From Epiperipatus broadwayi (lineage: Eukaryota > Onychophora > Udeonychophora > Euonychophora > Peripatidae): a DNA stretch of 64,000 nucleotides. Position numbers and translations under genes: made by a program. Position 1 is the first letter of the stretch; every line of letters starts with the position of its first letter. This document shows positions 1 through 10,214 of the stretch, piece after piece. Below the pieces are notes generated by a model. That model was given only the letters and a program-made list of their open reading frames with translations. It had not been told where the DNA came from and did not search any database. The stretch is from NCBI GenBank assembly GCA_028023455.1, contig JAQFVV010006334.1:3277792-3341791 (forward strand). Reading direction: 5' to 3'.

Positions 1-245
1 CTAACAATAATAAAAATATCATTTTGATAAAACACTAATCAGATGCATCTTATAAATATATGTCAGCCATAATTACATGTGTACATGTGTAAGAATAAAT
101 CAAGAATGACTAATTAAAGTACCAAATTTTATATATGTGTGTGCACTCAATCAATATATAGCTTATACGATTTATCATAAAATAAAAATAAATATAATCC
201 ATTATATTGGTTTGTTTTTTTATTTTGCATATAAATAAATAACAT

Positions 246-355
246 CTTGTAATAAATTAAGCATTCAAGGTGTATGTACTAAGGTTATGGCCTTATTTAA
301 GTATTACATGCAGAAATTGCATTGTGCTTAATAAGAATTAATATTTACAACTGTA
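246..355 (+). repeat. Dispersed repeat R-A, copy 1
   Basis: About 60 bases (246-306) match 584-644 with few differences. The same sequence recurs inverted near 60985-61095, inside the deleted LTR element. Similarity between copy 1 and the 61-kb copy continues to about 355, including the run AATAAGAATTAAT. No coding capacity is seen. The family is unknown; its place inside the LTR element suggests an LTR-retrotransposon or MITE fragment, but this is inference. Confidence 0.6.
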
Positions 356-518
356 AATTGATTCAAAATAGTTCTAAATTTAAGATCTGACTATTACCTC
401 GTAAATCTAAAGATTTCGCAATCAGAAATAGTGGGCTTAAACAGTGAAGAATTTATTAGCTTCATGCTCTCAAATCAAAATGCTTTAGATTTGCCTATAT
501 AATTAGAAAAATAGGTTG

Positions 519-545
519 AAGATAAGAGTGGGCCACTCTTATCTT
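519..545. repeat. Short perfect palindrome (13-bp arms, 1-base spacer)
   Basis: AAGATAAGAGTGG at 519-531 is followed by one base and its exact reverse complement at 533-545. It would form a hairpin. A similar core (AGAGTGG..CCACTCT) occurs several times in the fold-back element at 8811-9683, which may point to a shared origin. The palindrome lies between the two R-A repeat copies. Confidence 0.7.
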
Positions 546-583
546 TATAAAGTCAAATCTTGTGTTTAGATTTGTAAAAGTCT

Positions 584-690
584 CTTGTAATAAATTAAGA
601 ACTCAAGGCGCATGTACTAAGGTTATAGCTTTATTTAAATATTAACAAATATTGCATTATTTTAAAACAAAAAGGCTTTTTCTAACAGTT
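584..690 (+). repeat. Dispersed repeat R-A, copy 2
   Basis: 61 bases (584-644) align without gaps to 246-306, in the same orientation and 338 bp away; further similarity (ATTGCATT) follows. Two direct copies this close could be a tandem or LTR-like pair, but I see no internal coding sequence, primer site or TSD to support a complete element. Confidence 0.55.
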
Positions 691-1403
691 TCATTAATTA
701 CTCCAGTGTATCAAATATATAATGAATATTAACAAATTATTATATATACTATCTATAATTGTAAGAAAAAGCTAATATAATATATTTTATTTATTAATAT
801 AGATTTTTATAAATATATATATAGTTACTTCACACACAGCCTTCCTGTTTATGATCAAAAAATATCTCAGCCATGTTATAAAAGCAGTATTCAAAAAAGG
901 TAACATTTTTTAGTTATATATATGTGACAGTGATATATCTATATATATATATATCCACACTTAAATGAAAAGTATTACACAAATGAGTATATATCTACAC
1001 TTACATATGCAAAATATAAAAATCTGTATATATGCACAAGCACTAATATAATTTTCCATTCATGCTTAAACGTTAATCGTTATATATTTGATATATTGTA
1101 AAGATTTAATATTTTTTTGACAACGTATTGTGTGAACAAGACACTGATTTATTTTCTGTTAATTGTTCTATTATGTTAGTTTCCTCTTTCTTCTATTTTC
1201 TTGTGTATCCATAGAAAATCACATCATAAAATCAATAAAATTTAGATTAGATCTCTTTTTTATATGTCAGTATGTAGATAATTTTAAAATATTTTATATC
1301 CATAGAATGTGCATTATAATTTTGAATAATTCCATTTATTCATGAAGTGTGTGTGTGTATATCTATATGCAAGAATAAACTATAATACACCATATATAAT
1401 AAA
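691..1403. other. AT-rich stretch, nothing recognisable
   Basis: Simple AT-rich DNA with short (TA)n runs, for example around 940-955. A 60-codon ORF at 1163-1345 has low-complexity hydrophobic composition and no recognisable domain, so I do not call it. Confidence 0.5.
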
Positions 1404-1619
1404 ATATATTCTACAAGAATATATAGGTAATCATTAACTATTAAGAAAATAAATTTTTGGTATAAAACAATGTTTATTACTTTACTGAGCCAGGTTTTTG
1501 CTTTGATAAAGATATGCTGTATCAAAAGCCTGGCTTAGCAAAGTAATAAATATTGTTTTATACTAAAAATTTACTATCATAATAATTAATAACTATTTAC
1601 ATATTCTTGTAAAATATAT
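1404..1619. repeat. Fold-back (MITE-like) element, ~93-bp imperfect arms
   Basis: The left arm (about 1404-1496) is the imperfect reverse complement of the right arm (about 1527-1619). The inner part pairs best: GAGCCAGG on the left against CCTGGCTT on the right, flanked by TATAAAACAATG and CATTGTTTTATA-like segments. The loop is about 30 bp. No coding sequence or clear TSD was found. It is most simply a MITE or other fold-back repeat. Confidence 0.65.
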
Positions 1620-2206
1620 CTATTTTGATCCCATTAATAAAAATATCCGGGAAAGGTAAATGATCTCAACCAGAACATTTTCAGTTGGCTCAGGTCATAA
1701 TTTCTCACATGCATTTATTATTTTTGCTCGCTATTTATCAATTTCAAATTATTACAATTTAATTTTAAAATGCCAAATATCCTGTATTCACACTATGACA
1801 TTGTTCTCTCTAGATAAAATATCTCAAAGATTATTGCTAAAAAGTCCAGTTATAATTCCATTTAAGACATGACGCATTTCATGTGATCATGTTCAATAAT
1901 AAAAGATAAATTAATTTTTAATTAGTGTTAAATGCAAATCTAGGTTACAAATGATAAAGTAATGTCTCCTCCAATAAATGATTAATAATATTCATTAAAG
2001 TATTTATCCAAAAAAGATGGTGTCATAATTGTAAATGCAGAAAAAAATTAGCACTTTTAGATTAAACTGTAATAATTGTAAATAGTTTTAAAGAAAAACG
2101 TGTTGTAATTCAGAAAATAAAGTTTCCTATCCTTTTACAATATTCAACTAATGATCAAAATATAAACCAAAGAAGATAACAGTGTCAAAAAAAAGCTTTT
2201 TCTGAG
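1620..2206. other. AT-rich stretch, no supported gene
   Basis: Contains a 70-codon ORF (1660-1872) with no domain, no coding bias that I can see and no homologous repeat copy. Nothing else is recognisable. Confidence 0.45.
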
Positions 2207-2275
2207 TATTGAAACAATCAACCTTAGTTCAAGGTCAAGTTTCACGATTCTACCACAGTACATGTGTCATCATGC
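2207..2275 (+). repeat. Short repeat shared with 4915-4985
   Basis: A segment around 2211-2255 (TCAACCTTAG, TCAAGGTCAAGTTTCA) resembles 4919-4960 (TCAATCTTAG, TAAGATTGAGTTTCA). The second copy directly follows the conserved 3' part of a SINE, so this may be another member of that family's 3' flank. Family unknown. Confidence 0.4.
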
Positions 2276-2410
2276 CCCATTTTTCTTTTCTTTTTTTTTG
2301 ATGTAAAATGTATATTATAGATATTAGATAATTTTGTATCTTCTAAAATTGTATATTTTTATTTTAATATGTTATAATTTTCTTTTTCATAAAACAAAAT
2401 ATAAATTCAG

Positions 2411-2598
2411 GATAACTGTCTAAAATAATTAAAGGGATGGGGAGTTTGTCTCATGATTTTAAACAAGGAAATTGTAAATTATAATTAAAAAGTAAAAACT
2501 AAAACAAAGCTAATGGATTTTCGTTAGCTATCAACATTGTTTTATTCAAATCCATTTCCAAACAGAAAATTGATTTGAATTGATTTTAGACAGTTATC
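2411..2598. repeat. Small inverted-repeat element (MITE-like), copy 1
   Basis: A perfect 16-bp inverted repeat bounds the element: GATAACTGTCTAAAAT at 2411-2426 and its reverse complement at 2583-2598. A homologous element of nearly the same size lies at 6786-6975; both have an AATTAAAGGG motif just inside the left arm and an AT-rich interior. Two copies with the same bounded ends support a non-autonomous transposon. Confidence 0.6.
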
Positions 2599-2739
2599 TT
2601 AAAACTGAATCTTTACTAACAATAGAGTAAAGATTCTCCTAAAATAGAGATCCATTAGAGGCAAGAAATCTAGTTTAGAATAAATATTCCCTGAGGGGCC
2701 CAAAACTAATATAAATAAAGCTAAAAATCTATTGTTAGA

Positions 2740-2935
2740 GTTGGGTCAGTCATTGCTAGGTGACTTCACATCCGTTTGAAATTTTGGAGAGCCAAGTTGC
2801 CATCTGCCGTCTTCAGCCGAGCCTTGCCGCAACGTAGCCCCAAAGAATGCTGCCTGCCGCAGAAGATTCGCCAGTACTTCCAAAGAATCCTGAGGTAACC
2901 AGCCAAAAGACTGTATAAAAGCCTTATCCACTTTT
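2740..2935. promoter_or_regulatory. GC- and CpG-richer tract with a TATAAAA box
   Basis: Base composition changes sharply here: CCGTCTTCAGCCGAGCC and neighbouring CpG-rich sequence sit in otherwise AT-rich DNA. The tract ends in TGTATAAAAGCC (about 2910-2922), followed by TTATCCACTTTT. The same TATA context recurs at about 8343 and 8410. A 61-codon minus-strand ORF overlaps it but has no recognisable domain. A retroelement promoter (LTR-like) fragment is the likeliest reading, on weak evidence. Confidence 0.3.
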
Positions 2936-3640
2936 AACTATGTAATTTAATCTTTTAACTAATAATTTTGTTCTATTTAATGTTTTTTTAAAGCTTTGTA
3001 AACCATGTATATCAATTCTTTGCTGCCTAATTATTATGTCATCCAACTCACGCTTCTTATTATTTTTATCAGTTAGTGCGGTTATGATTTAAGTTTAATA
3101 ATATTTTTATATTTTCTTACTTTATTTATAAATGCCACTAAAAACTTAATCTTACGAATTTCTATTAAAAAGGGAAGGGGTGGGGAATTAAAATGTGTTC
3201 TTATTAATTATTTTAAATACTTCGTAAGTTTGGTTTATACTTTAAATGAATACTTTTTTATCTAAATGTTTTATCGTAAATTTATACGAAATGTATAAAT
3301 ATGATTGGGTGACTATTGGTGTCTGTTAGTTTTATTAATTTTTCTTGATCATCATCGCCAAAAAGGTTGGCAAATTAAATCTATTTTGTAATTTGCACTA
3401 TTAAGTGCGCGAAGTTTAGTGTTTGTGTAATATGTTAAATATTGATTCAAGAAGGGGGGAGCAATGCAAGCTTCATTAATGCTAGTTAATTAATAATCAA
3501 TGACTTTATATTACGTAGGTCATTATACTCACATGTTATTACGTATTTGTTAAACCATTTAAGGCTTTTCTTTAATAGTTAAATTTATTGATTTTATATT
3601 ATTATAATAGCATTGCTAGCATATGTCCAAATATTCATAA
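2936..3640. other. AT-rich, CpG-containing stretch, no supported gene
   Basis: Only short AT-rich sequence is seen. CpG dinucleotides are clearly more frequent here than between 10 and 45 kb. No ORF or repeat was recognised. Confidence 0.4.
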
Positions 3641-3660
3641 GCCGCATAAGACTTCGGTCT

Positions 3661-3772
3661 GATTCGCCTGTATCTCACTCCAGGGAGTCACGATCACTTT
3701 GTTGATCATTCTTCTCCAAGTATATATAATATATACTGCTTTGAATCGCCTGTACCTCATTACAGGGATTCA
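3661..3772 (+). repeat. Imperfect 30-bp direct repeat, 82 bp apart
   Basis: 3661-3690 (GATTCGCCTGTATCTCACTC...) and 3743-3772 (GAATCGCCTGTACCTCATTA...) are related, each holding a small hairpin (CCTG..CAGG). The surrounding 3640-3905 is richer in GC than its flanks, with no clear domain in the 65-codon ORF at 3699-3896. Class unknown. Confidence 0.45.
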
Positions 3773-3905
3773 AAGCCTCATCATTCATATCCTCTTTCAT
3801 AAAAGAAGTCTAAGTTTACTTCTAGAACCTTATCTTCTTGTACCGTCTCAGCAGAAAGCTGGCGAGTACCATCGTTACAAAAAAATTGGAGAATGACCTT
3901 ATTCT

Positions 3906-4619
3906 GGCCAAATGTGCTATTTTCCCTCACTGATATTATGCTAGCACCGCTATTTCTTACAGTTAGTTTCCAGCCTGTTTAGCAAAGTAAATCGTAATGA
4001 TATGCGGTAATAAAACGTTCTATTTTCTCTTTATTTGTTGGTGTTTAAACCCAATTTCTCGTGAAGCTGCCCTCCCTCTTTACTGAAATAAACCTTTCCT
4101 GCAATAATTGAGTTTTCGCTATATCCCATCGTTAAATGTTGAAAATATAAAAGGAATAATGTTTTATGCTGCCAATCAAAAATGAATGTATCCACCTTGT
4201 AATTATTATAAATGAAATATCTAAATAAAAAAATAAACTTATGTATTAAAATCTATTAATTAGCGAAACTCGATTATATCTTTATAAATGTATTTTTATG
4301 CATAAAATGGCCACCAAACCACTCCGATGAATCCATCTCTTGTAATCACGCACTAACTTATTATTTGTCAAAATCAACATAATCTGAAGAATATTTTTTA
4401 ATGTTTATAATGAAACAAAGTTTTATAAGCGTAGAGTCAATTATATATCTAAAATTCATCTTTATATTTTTTAAACTTAATCCAATTGTTCGAATCTCAT
4501 TATTAATATTTATATTTATGTATACTCGTAACTTAATATCTTGGGTTCACTCAATCTCTCATCATCATCATCACGTTGAGTCTCATGTAAAACATTGTAG
4601 CACCGGGCTGGGATAATGA
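3906..4619. other. No supported gene
   Basis: AT-rich DNA with a short (CAT)n tract near 4561. The 71-codon ORF at 4401-4616 is hydrophobic and low-complexity, with no recognisable family. Confidence 0.4.
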
Positions 4620-4918
4620 ATTTATGTGGTATTACCATAGGTGTTGTTCATAATGTTATAGATTTGGGGAATGGCAAATAGGTTAGAATTCATGATTGCT
4701 CCTGACCTATGTATCTCGCGCATGATTGGATTCGGGTACTTTTGCTTAGATTCTAAATCTTGTTGGATGGACATACATTTTCGACCGGTACAGAATGTTA
4801 TATACAATATTTGCTGATAAATAACTTTCTTATCTTTCTTATTTAAATAACTCACTATTCAAAGTTTCAAATTAATGATACAAAACAGACATTTTGTTTG
4901 AATCTAATATGCATATTG
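4620..4918 (+). mobile_element. tRNA-type SINE, copy 1 (decayed head, well-kept 3' part)
   Basis: Aligns with 10215-10495. The 3' parts (about 4790-4918 and 10367-10495) are nearly identical, including TATACAATATTTGCTGATAA and GATACAAAACAGACATTTTG. The upstream parts share CCTGACCTA..TCTCG..GATTGG and TTAGATGGA-type motifs but are diverged. The second copy has a pol III B-box-like sequence, so I infer a tRNA-derived SINE. The minus-strand ORF over this region is not a gene. Confidence 0.6.
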
Positions 4919-5040
4919 AAGCAGTCAATCTTAGGTTAAGATTGAGTTTCATAGTTCTATCTACTAACCCTATATCCCATCCCGCTCCTTTAGTTGTGTA
5001 TATATATTTTATGTATATTTATAAAGTTTAACTTTCCAAT

Positions 5041-5075
5041 ATTTATTATTATTAATTTTTATTATTATTATTAAT
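5041..5075. repeat. (ATT)n simple repeat
   Basis: An interrupted run of ATT/ATTATTATT is followed by more AT-rich low-complexity sequence. Confidence 0.8.
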
Positions 5076-5304
5076 TCTTTTTTTATTAAAGTACATAGGT
5101 GTGGCTCAAATATATATATAGGAACAAACATACTAACAAAATATACCTAAACCTCACTTAGCAATTGGCTACTTAATGATATTTCACAATAGCGATCATC
5201 AGCAATTTGTACCCACTACTTCGATTTGCAATCGATTATTCACTATAACGATCTGGAAATTTTTTTTTTTTAAATTTAGAACGTATAAATTTAAAATATA
5301 TATA

Positions 5305-6173
5305 CACCTGGGTCTTGTTTTACGCGATAGATAGGTTCTTCAGAAAACATGCGCAAACGAAATCGTGCAAAAATAGAAGTAACTTACATTGAAAAGGGGG
5401 GATGCGGTCTGTGATTTTTCAAAATTCGCATAAAAGCAAAGCACTAACGTAAAATTACTTTAAAATTCGTGCAAAAAAAAAATAAGGAAATAAAATATGA
5501 CTAATAAAAAATTTCAAATTTGAAAAAAATTGATACAAGACAAACTCTTTTTAACTATAATATTTAATTTTATTCAAAATAATATATTTTTATGCATAAT
5601 TTACAGTGCAGTAATTTACATTTTTTTATACACGTTTTAATTATTATGATTTTCTGGTGACAATGTAATTAGTAATTAATCTTTGAGACAATGATTTTAT
5701 TAATTGTTTAAGAAGCTCGCGATATCCAGACATACAACCATTTAGCTCTCATTGGAATTTAAGAGCACGTTAATGATTAGTGTCATTAATAAGAAAATAA
5801 TAATTGATTACGTTCTTTTTTAAAAAGCAAAAACAGAATGTTATTTAAAATGCAAAATTAACACGCACAATGTTTGAACAAATTTACATTATAATCTTGT
5901 AAAATTTAATATGTGTATACATAAAATGTGGAAATCATGATTTTAATTTCATTATTGCATAAAATCTTACTATTATAAAGCACTGAAAATATTGAAATTA
6001 CTAAGATGAAAGTCGAATTCCAATAATGTGCTATTACTTTCAATATAACGTAAGTGCATGAAATTTATTATTTAAAGTAATAGCACATTATCGGAAATCG
6101 ACTTCCGGTGAAACACGAATCGCTTAACTTCAAAATCGTGTTAAATAAGTCCACGTAAAAAGAGACTCAGGTG
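5305..6173. mobile_element. Pogo/Tigger-like DNA transposon, non-autonomous (869 bp)
   Basis: Ends are terminal inverted repeats: CACCTGGGTCTTGTTTTACG at 5305-5324 and, on the minus strand at 6173, CACCTGAGTCTCTTTTTACG. Each end is flanked by TA (5303-5304 and 6174-6175), the target duplication of Tc1/mariner/pogo elements. The subterminal AATCGTG and TTAACTTCAAAATCG motifs resemble the negative-strand-like ends of Tigger families; the family call rests on memory. No transposase ORF is present. A separate hairpin (6010-6104) sits near the right end. Confidence 0.7.
6010..6104. repeat. Hairpin nested inside the Tigger-like element
   Basis: 31-bp arms at 6010-6040 and 6074-6104 are nearly perfect reverse complements (AATAATGTGCTATTACTTT on the left, AAAGTAATAGCACATTAT on the right) around a 33-bp loop. 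It could be a smaller MITE inserted in the element or a hairpin belonging to it. Confidence 0.7.
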
Positions 6174-6207
6174 TAATTAATGAATCTATAATACTGTATA
6201 CTGTACA

Positions 6208-6316
6208 TATAAGTGTTGAATGTCTTTAGAAAAATTAAACTTTATTTAAATATAATGTATAGTACTTGGATTATTTAAATAAAGTTTAATTTTTCTAAAG
6301 ACATTCAACACTTATA
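6208..6316. mobile_element. Perfect 45-bp fold-back element
   Basis: The left arm 6208-6252 and right arm 6272-6316 are exact reverse complements over 45 bp around a 19-base loop. Perfect pairing implies recent formation or gene conversion between arms. The right arm and following sequence (about 6293-6355: TTTTTCTAAAGACATTCAA, then TTAGATGATG) recur at about 63758-63845, so the arm is part of a dispersed family. Confidence 0.8.
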
Positions 6317-6554
6317 TTAGATGATGAAATAGTCAATATATAAATATAGTACACTATTATATAAAAATAGTTATTGATTTTTTAACTTCATTAAAAATGT
6401 TGTTTATACCTAAGTGGTTTCAAATCAAAAGAAAAACAACATTTTAAAATGCCAATATTGAATTAGAAAAAAAAAACAGATTGCATTTAAAATAAGTGTT
6501 AATGAATAATTTTTTTAATACATACTTTATTCCTAAGTTAGTGTAATTTTTAAG

Positions 6555-6625
6555 TTTTAGGAACTGACCAATTTTGTTCCCATAGACCCCCATTATAAAT
6601 ACGTATCCTGGTGATATTCTTGTTT
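6555..6625 (+). ncRNA. Possible hammerhead-like relic
   Basis: AAATACGTATCCTGGTGAT (about 6597-6615) closely matches the stem III and cleavage side of the better hammerhead motif at 45633-45700 (AAATACGTATATTGGTGAT). Upstream lies AGGAACTGACCA, which could be a damaged CTGANGA core, but stem II and stem I are not convincing. I list it as a relic only because of the shared 3' half. Confidence 0.25.
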
Positions 6626-6785
6626 AACGATGGGTTTTAGAGAACCAATTGCCATCACTAAGGGGGGGTAAAGGTGTATTGATTTTTTTAAAAATATGTT
6701 ATGCCATTTTAAAACTTTTTCTTTTTAAATTGTTTTTCCTATTAAATTGTATATTTTGTCAAAATCCAAGATGGAAGATGCAATC

Positions 6786-6975
6786 GTTAATTGTCCAAAA
6801 ATAATTAAAGGGTTGGAAATATAATATTAAAAATCTTGGGAAGGAATTTTTAATTAAGGTTTTACTGAAAGTAAATTTAGGTATGGGATTAATAGATTTT
6901 GCTTTTGTATAAACATTTTTGTCAAATCTGTTTTCAATCTGAAAATAGATTTGAATTTATTTTTGGACAGTTATC
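6786..6975. repeat. Small inverted-repeat element (MITE-like), copy 2
   Basis: The left end 6786-6804 (TTGTCCAAAAATAA) pairs with 6957-6975 (TTATTTTTGGACAG) in 17 of 19 positions. Size, inner AATTAAAGGG motif and AT-rich core match the copy at 2411-2598. Confidence 0.55.
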
Positions 6976-8163
6976 TGACGACTGCATCTTCAAACAATGA
7001 ACTAAGAAAACTTAAGATTTTAGATTAAAGATTAGATTTGAGCTAGAAATAAATTAAAGCATTCCAGAAATACCTGAGCAGTATATAAAAGGGGCTAACT
7101 TTAATCACCAACAGATTAGCTACTATTGAGAGAACTGTGCAGTTAACAAACTTCATGCTTTGAAATATAAAAAAAATATGATTGGGTAGAAAGCCCATCA
7201 CCTTCCCGACCCTTTCTGGGGTCATCGTTCACTGTCGTAATATCCTGCTGCCCTAAAATGAAGGAAGGCCTAAAAAAAGAACTCTGGAATGCTAAATAGA
7301 AGCTTGATGCTACCTAAAAACTTCTTTTCAATTGCTGTGCACATGCCTGGATGTTTTAAATTGGACTCTTGAAATGATGCAAGATAAACTATTTTCAAAT
7401 TGCCACCATTGAAACTAAATCTAGCTAGCCTAAATAATCTCAAACCTACTATCAAGATTTCTCATGTATTATTTAACTTTGCATTTTTTTTCTAATATGT
7501 AAATGAAATTTGCTCTTAAATAATTTCTATAAATTTAATCCTATCTCACATGCTTTAACTTTCTTTAACTTGGTGCAGACATTTATTTATATGTATTTAT
7601 TACTTAATTTATATGTCTATTTTACTTATTATCAACATGCCAATCTCAAGCAATCTGATGAGCTGAATTTCTAAAATCTTTTCTTTCTTCTTTTTAAGTA
7701 AACCTCCATGAATTAAGGTTACTACCATCCCCTTAAAACCTAATGCATTATTCATTAATACACTCGCCAGATTGTTTTTACAAGTCAAAATTTTGTTTAT
7801 TTTAGTATAAAAATTTGTTATTTGTTAACTCTGGATTCTACCATGGGCGAATCCAGAACTCAAGCTAATTAGTGCTCTGAAATTGTTTAAAATATTATTT
7901 ATTCAATTCTGAAAGAGTGACTTGTCAATTGTTTTCTATATATAACTGCCAGGTATTTTTTTTCCATACTCTTAAAATATCGTAAGCTTAAATATTCAGT
8001 CATTGTAAAATCCATGATGGTGTGATTGAATTATTTTAAATTGCAGAAAAGGGATGGGGGGGGGGTCAAATCTTAACATTTTATTAAATGAAATCTAAAT
8101 CTCTCTCTATATATTCTAGTGGCATAGCATATTATTTATATAAATTATGGCATTCAAACTAGG
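6976..8163. other. No supported gene
   Basis: Short ORFs at 7043-7225 (minus) and 7270-7455 (minus) lack domains. A TATATAAAAGGGG sequence near 7082 recalls the TATA contexts at 2913 and 8410. A G-run follows at about 8053-8066. Otherwise AT-rich unique-looking DNA. Confidence 0.4.
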
Positions 8164-8229
8164 CTAATTTATTTTAAAGCAGTAAATCATATTCAATGTC
8201 ATTAGTGACATCTTTCCATACTGGGTTAT

Positions 8230-8510
8230 TGACATTTGGCATATCTTCGTGAATATATATGTGCTTCTAATCTGGGGGGTTGCGACAAGATCGAATCCAT
8301 AGATTTCTTGTCCTGTAGATAGTTGACCTTCCCGGGATATTTCGTATAAAAAGGGCCTCTGGCGATGATTCCAGTAGGCTTGGCACACTCTATGCTTATC
8401 CACTTTCATCGTATAAAAGGCCTGCATGTTGTGATGTCCACGGCATGCCTATCATCCACTTTTCTCTAGGCACTGCCCACGAAGGGGGTCTTACACTTCG
8501 CCTTTCATCC
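8230..8510. promoter_or_regulatory. GC-richer tract with two TATAAAA contexts
   Basis: CGTATAAAAAGGGCC (about 8342) and CGTATAAAAGGCC (about 8410) are repeated about 68 bp apart, each near ATCCACTTT. The tract resembles 2740-2935 in composition and TATA context. The 87-codon minus-strand ORF covering it shows no recognisable domain. It could be a retroelement promoter fragment; the strand is not resolved. Confidence 0.3.
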
Positions 8511-8810
8511 AGAAACATAACTTTTTCTGTTATTTCTGTGCCATTGTCAGTACCGCCATTTTTTCATATTATTTCTCTTTCTTATGACCTAATTTTAGTG
8601 CTGTAATATTAAAATTGTGCTGTGCTCAAATTATATATATAAATGCCAAATATTACTAGTTTTATTAATTAATGTTATTTCAGTCTTATGCAATCCCACC
8701 ATCATAATCTGTTGGTTCTGTATTTAAGATTATATGCCTTGGGGAAAAATAAAGCGTTCTTCTTGTAAATGTTAATGAAAATAATTTTCAATAAATATTT
8801 TGCCATATAA

Positions 8811-9683
8811 ATAATATTTTTATAAAGCGCAGATGGTATTGAAAATTAAATTGAGAGAGTGCAAACTTCACAAGCGCTTGTGACTATTAGTAACCAATCA
8901 GATCTTAAGCACTGGGACAGAGAATTTAACAAGAAAAGAGTGGTTCCCACTCTCTTCTTTACTTGTCTTTCTATATATCCAAGCCAGGCAAAGTACTTAT
9001 ATCTGAGAGTGTGAATCTTAAATATCATCACACTTAATTGACTGAGTTCAAATTATAAACATACAGCGTGAAATCTTTCGATTTACTACGCAGTAGATTT
9101 TTCGATGTTATAACTTTGCAGCAATATATGTAAATAATATTTTTATAAAGTGCAGATGGTATTGAAAATTAAATTGAGAGAGTGCAAACTTCTCAAGTGC
9201 TTGTGACTATACAGAAAGACAAGTAAAGAAGAGAGTGGGAACCACTCTTTTCTTGTTAAATTCTCTGTCCCAGTGCTTAAGATCTGATTGGTTACTAATA
9301 GTGACAAGCGCTTGAGAAGTTTGCACTCTCTCAATTTAATTTTTTAATACCGTCTGTACTTTATAAAAATATTATTTACATATATTGCTGCAAAGTTATA
9401 ACATTGAAAAAACTACTGCGTAGTAAATCGAAAACTGCGTAGTAAATCGAAAGATTTCACACTGTATGTTTATAATTTGAACTCAGTCAATTAAGTGTGA
9501 TGATATTTAAGATTCACGCTCTCAGATATAAGTACTTTGGACTGGCTTGGATATATAGAAAGACAAGTAAAGAAAAGAGTGGGAACCACTCTTTTCTTGT
9601 TAAATTCTCTGTCCCAGTGCTTAAGATCTGATTGGTTACTAATAGTCACAAGCGCTTGAGAAGTTTGCACTCTCTCAATTTAA
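8811..9683. mobile_element. Fold-back element with tandem 323/344-bp units and 12-bp TSD
   Basis: The insertion is flanked by exact 12-bp repeats TTTGCCATATAA (8799-8810 and 9684-9695). The left half, up to about 9210, holds one unit plus part of a second (starts at 8811 and 9134, period 323). The right half, from about 9215, is the same arrangement inverted (period about 344). Unit landmarks are CAAGCGCTTG, AGTGCTTAAGATCTGATTGG and a small AGAGTGGGAACCACTCT hairpin. ORFs in it are antisense accidents. This tandem-plus-inverted design is the same as in the hammerhead family at 47.9 kb, but I find no CTGANGA/GAAA core here. Confidence 0.8.
9416..9453. repeat. 19-bp tandem duplication inside the right half
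   Basis: CTGCGTAGTAAATCGAAAA occurs twice in a row (9416-9434 and 9435-9453), while the left half has only one related copy. It accounts for most of the length difference between the 323- and 344-bp units. Confidence 0.8.
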
Positions 9684-9695
9684 TTTGCCATATAA

Positions 9696-10214
9696 CTAAA
9701 TGTAATTTTCAAATGTATTTTACTTATTTTCATGACAGTAATGGCATGAACATAGTCTTCTTATATATATAATGAATCTAGGAATGCTCCCCGAAATAAT
9801 TTTAGTCACCACTTTTCAGAACCGTATATAAAAGCATTAATAGCTAATTTTATGTAAATTCTTTCTAATAATTGATTGGCATCTTAATATTGGACCACCA
9901 AAGATGTATGTTTATTTATAATATACTATTTAGCTAATAAAAGAGCATATGAGAAATAATAGCGTGAATGACAATATGTCGTTATCTACCGCTTAGTAGT
10001 CCGATCATTCATGCACATCTTAATGTAAATAATTTGTCATTATATTAAACTCTATATTTTTTATTATCTAATTTGTTTGAGTAGTTTGAACTTCCCTTTT
10101 ATCCACTTCCACACGTACAGCCATGCATATACATATTTTGAAATATGATTAGTTAAAATGTCTCATTGTCTTCTCCGCTCTGCTAGTGGGCCAGATTTAA
10201 AATAAATTCTCATG
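9696..10214. other. No supported gene
   Basis: AT-rich sequence without recognisable features, running up to the SINE head. Confidence 0.4.
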
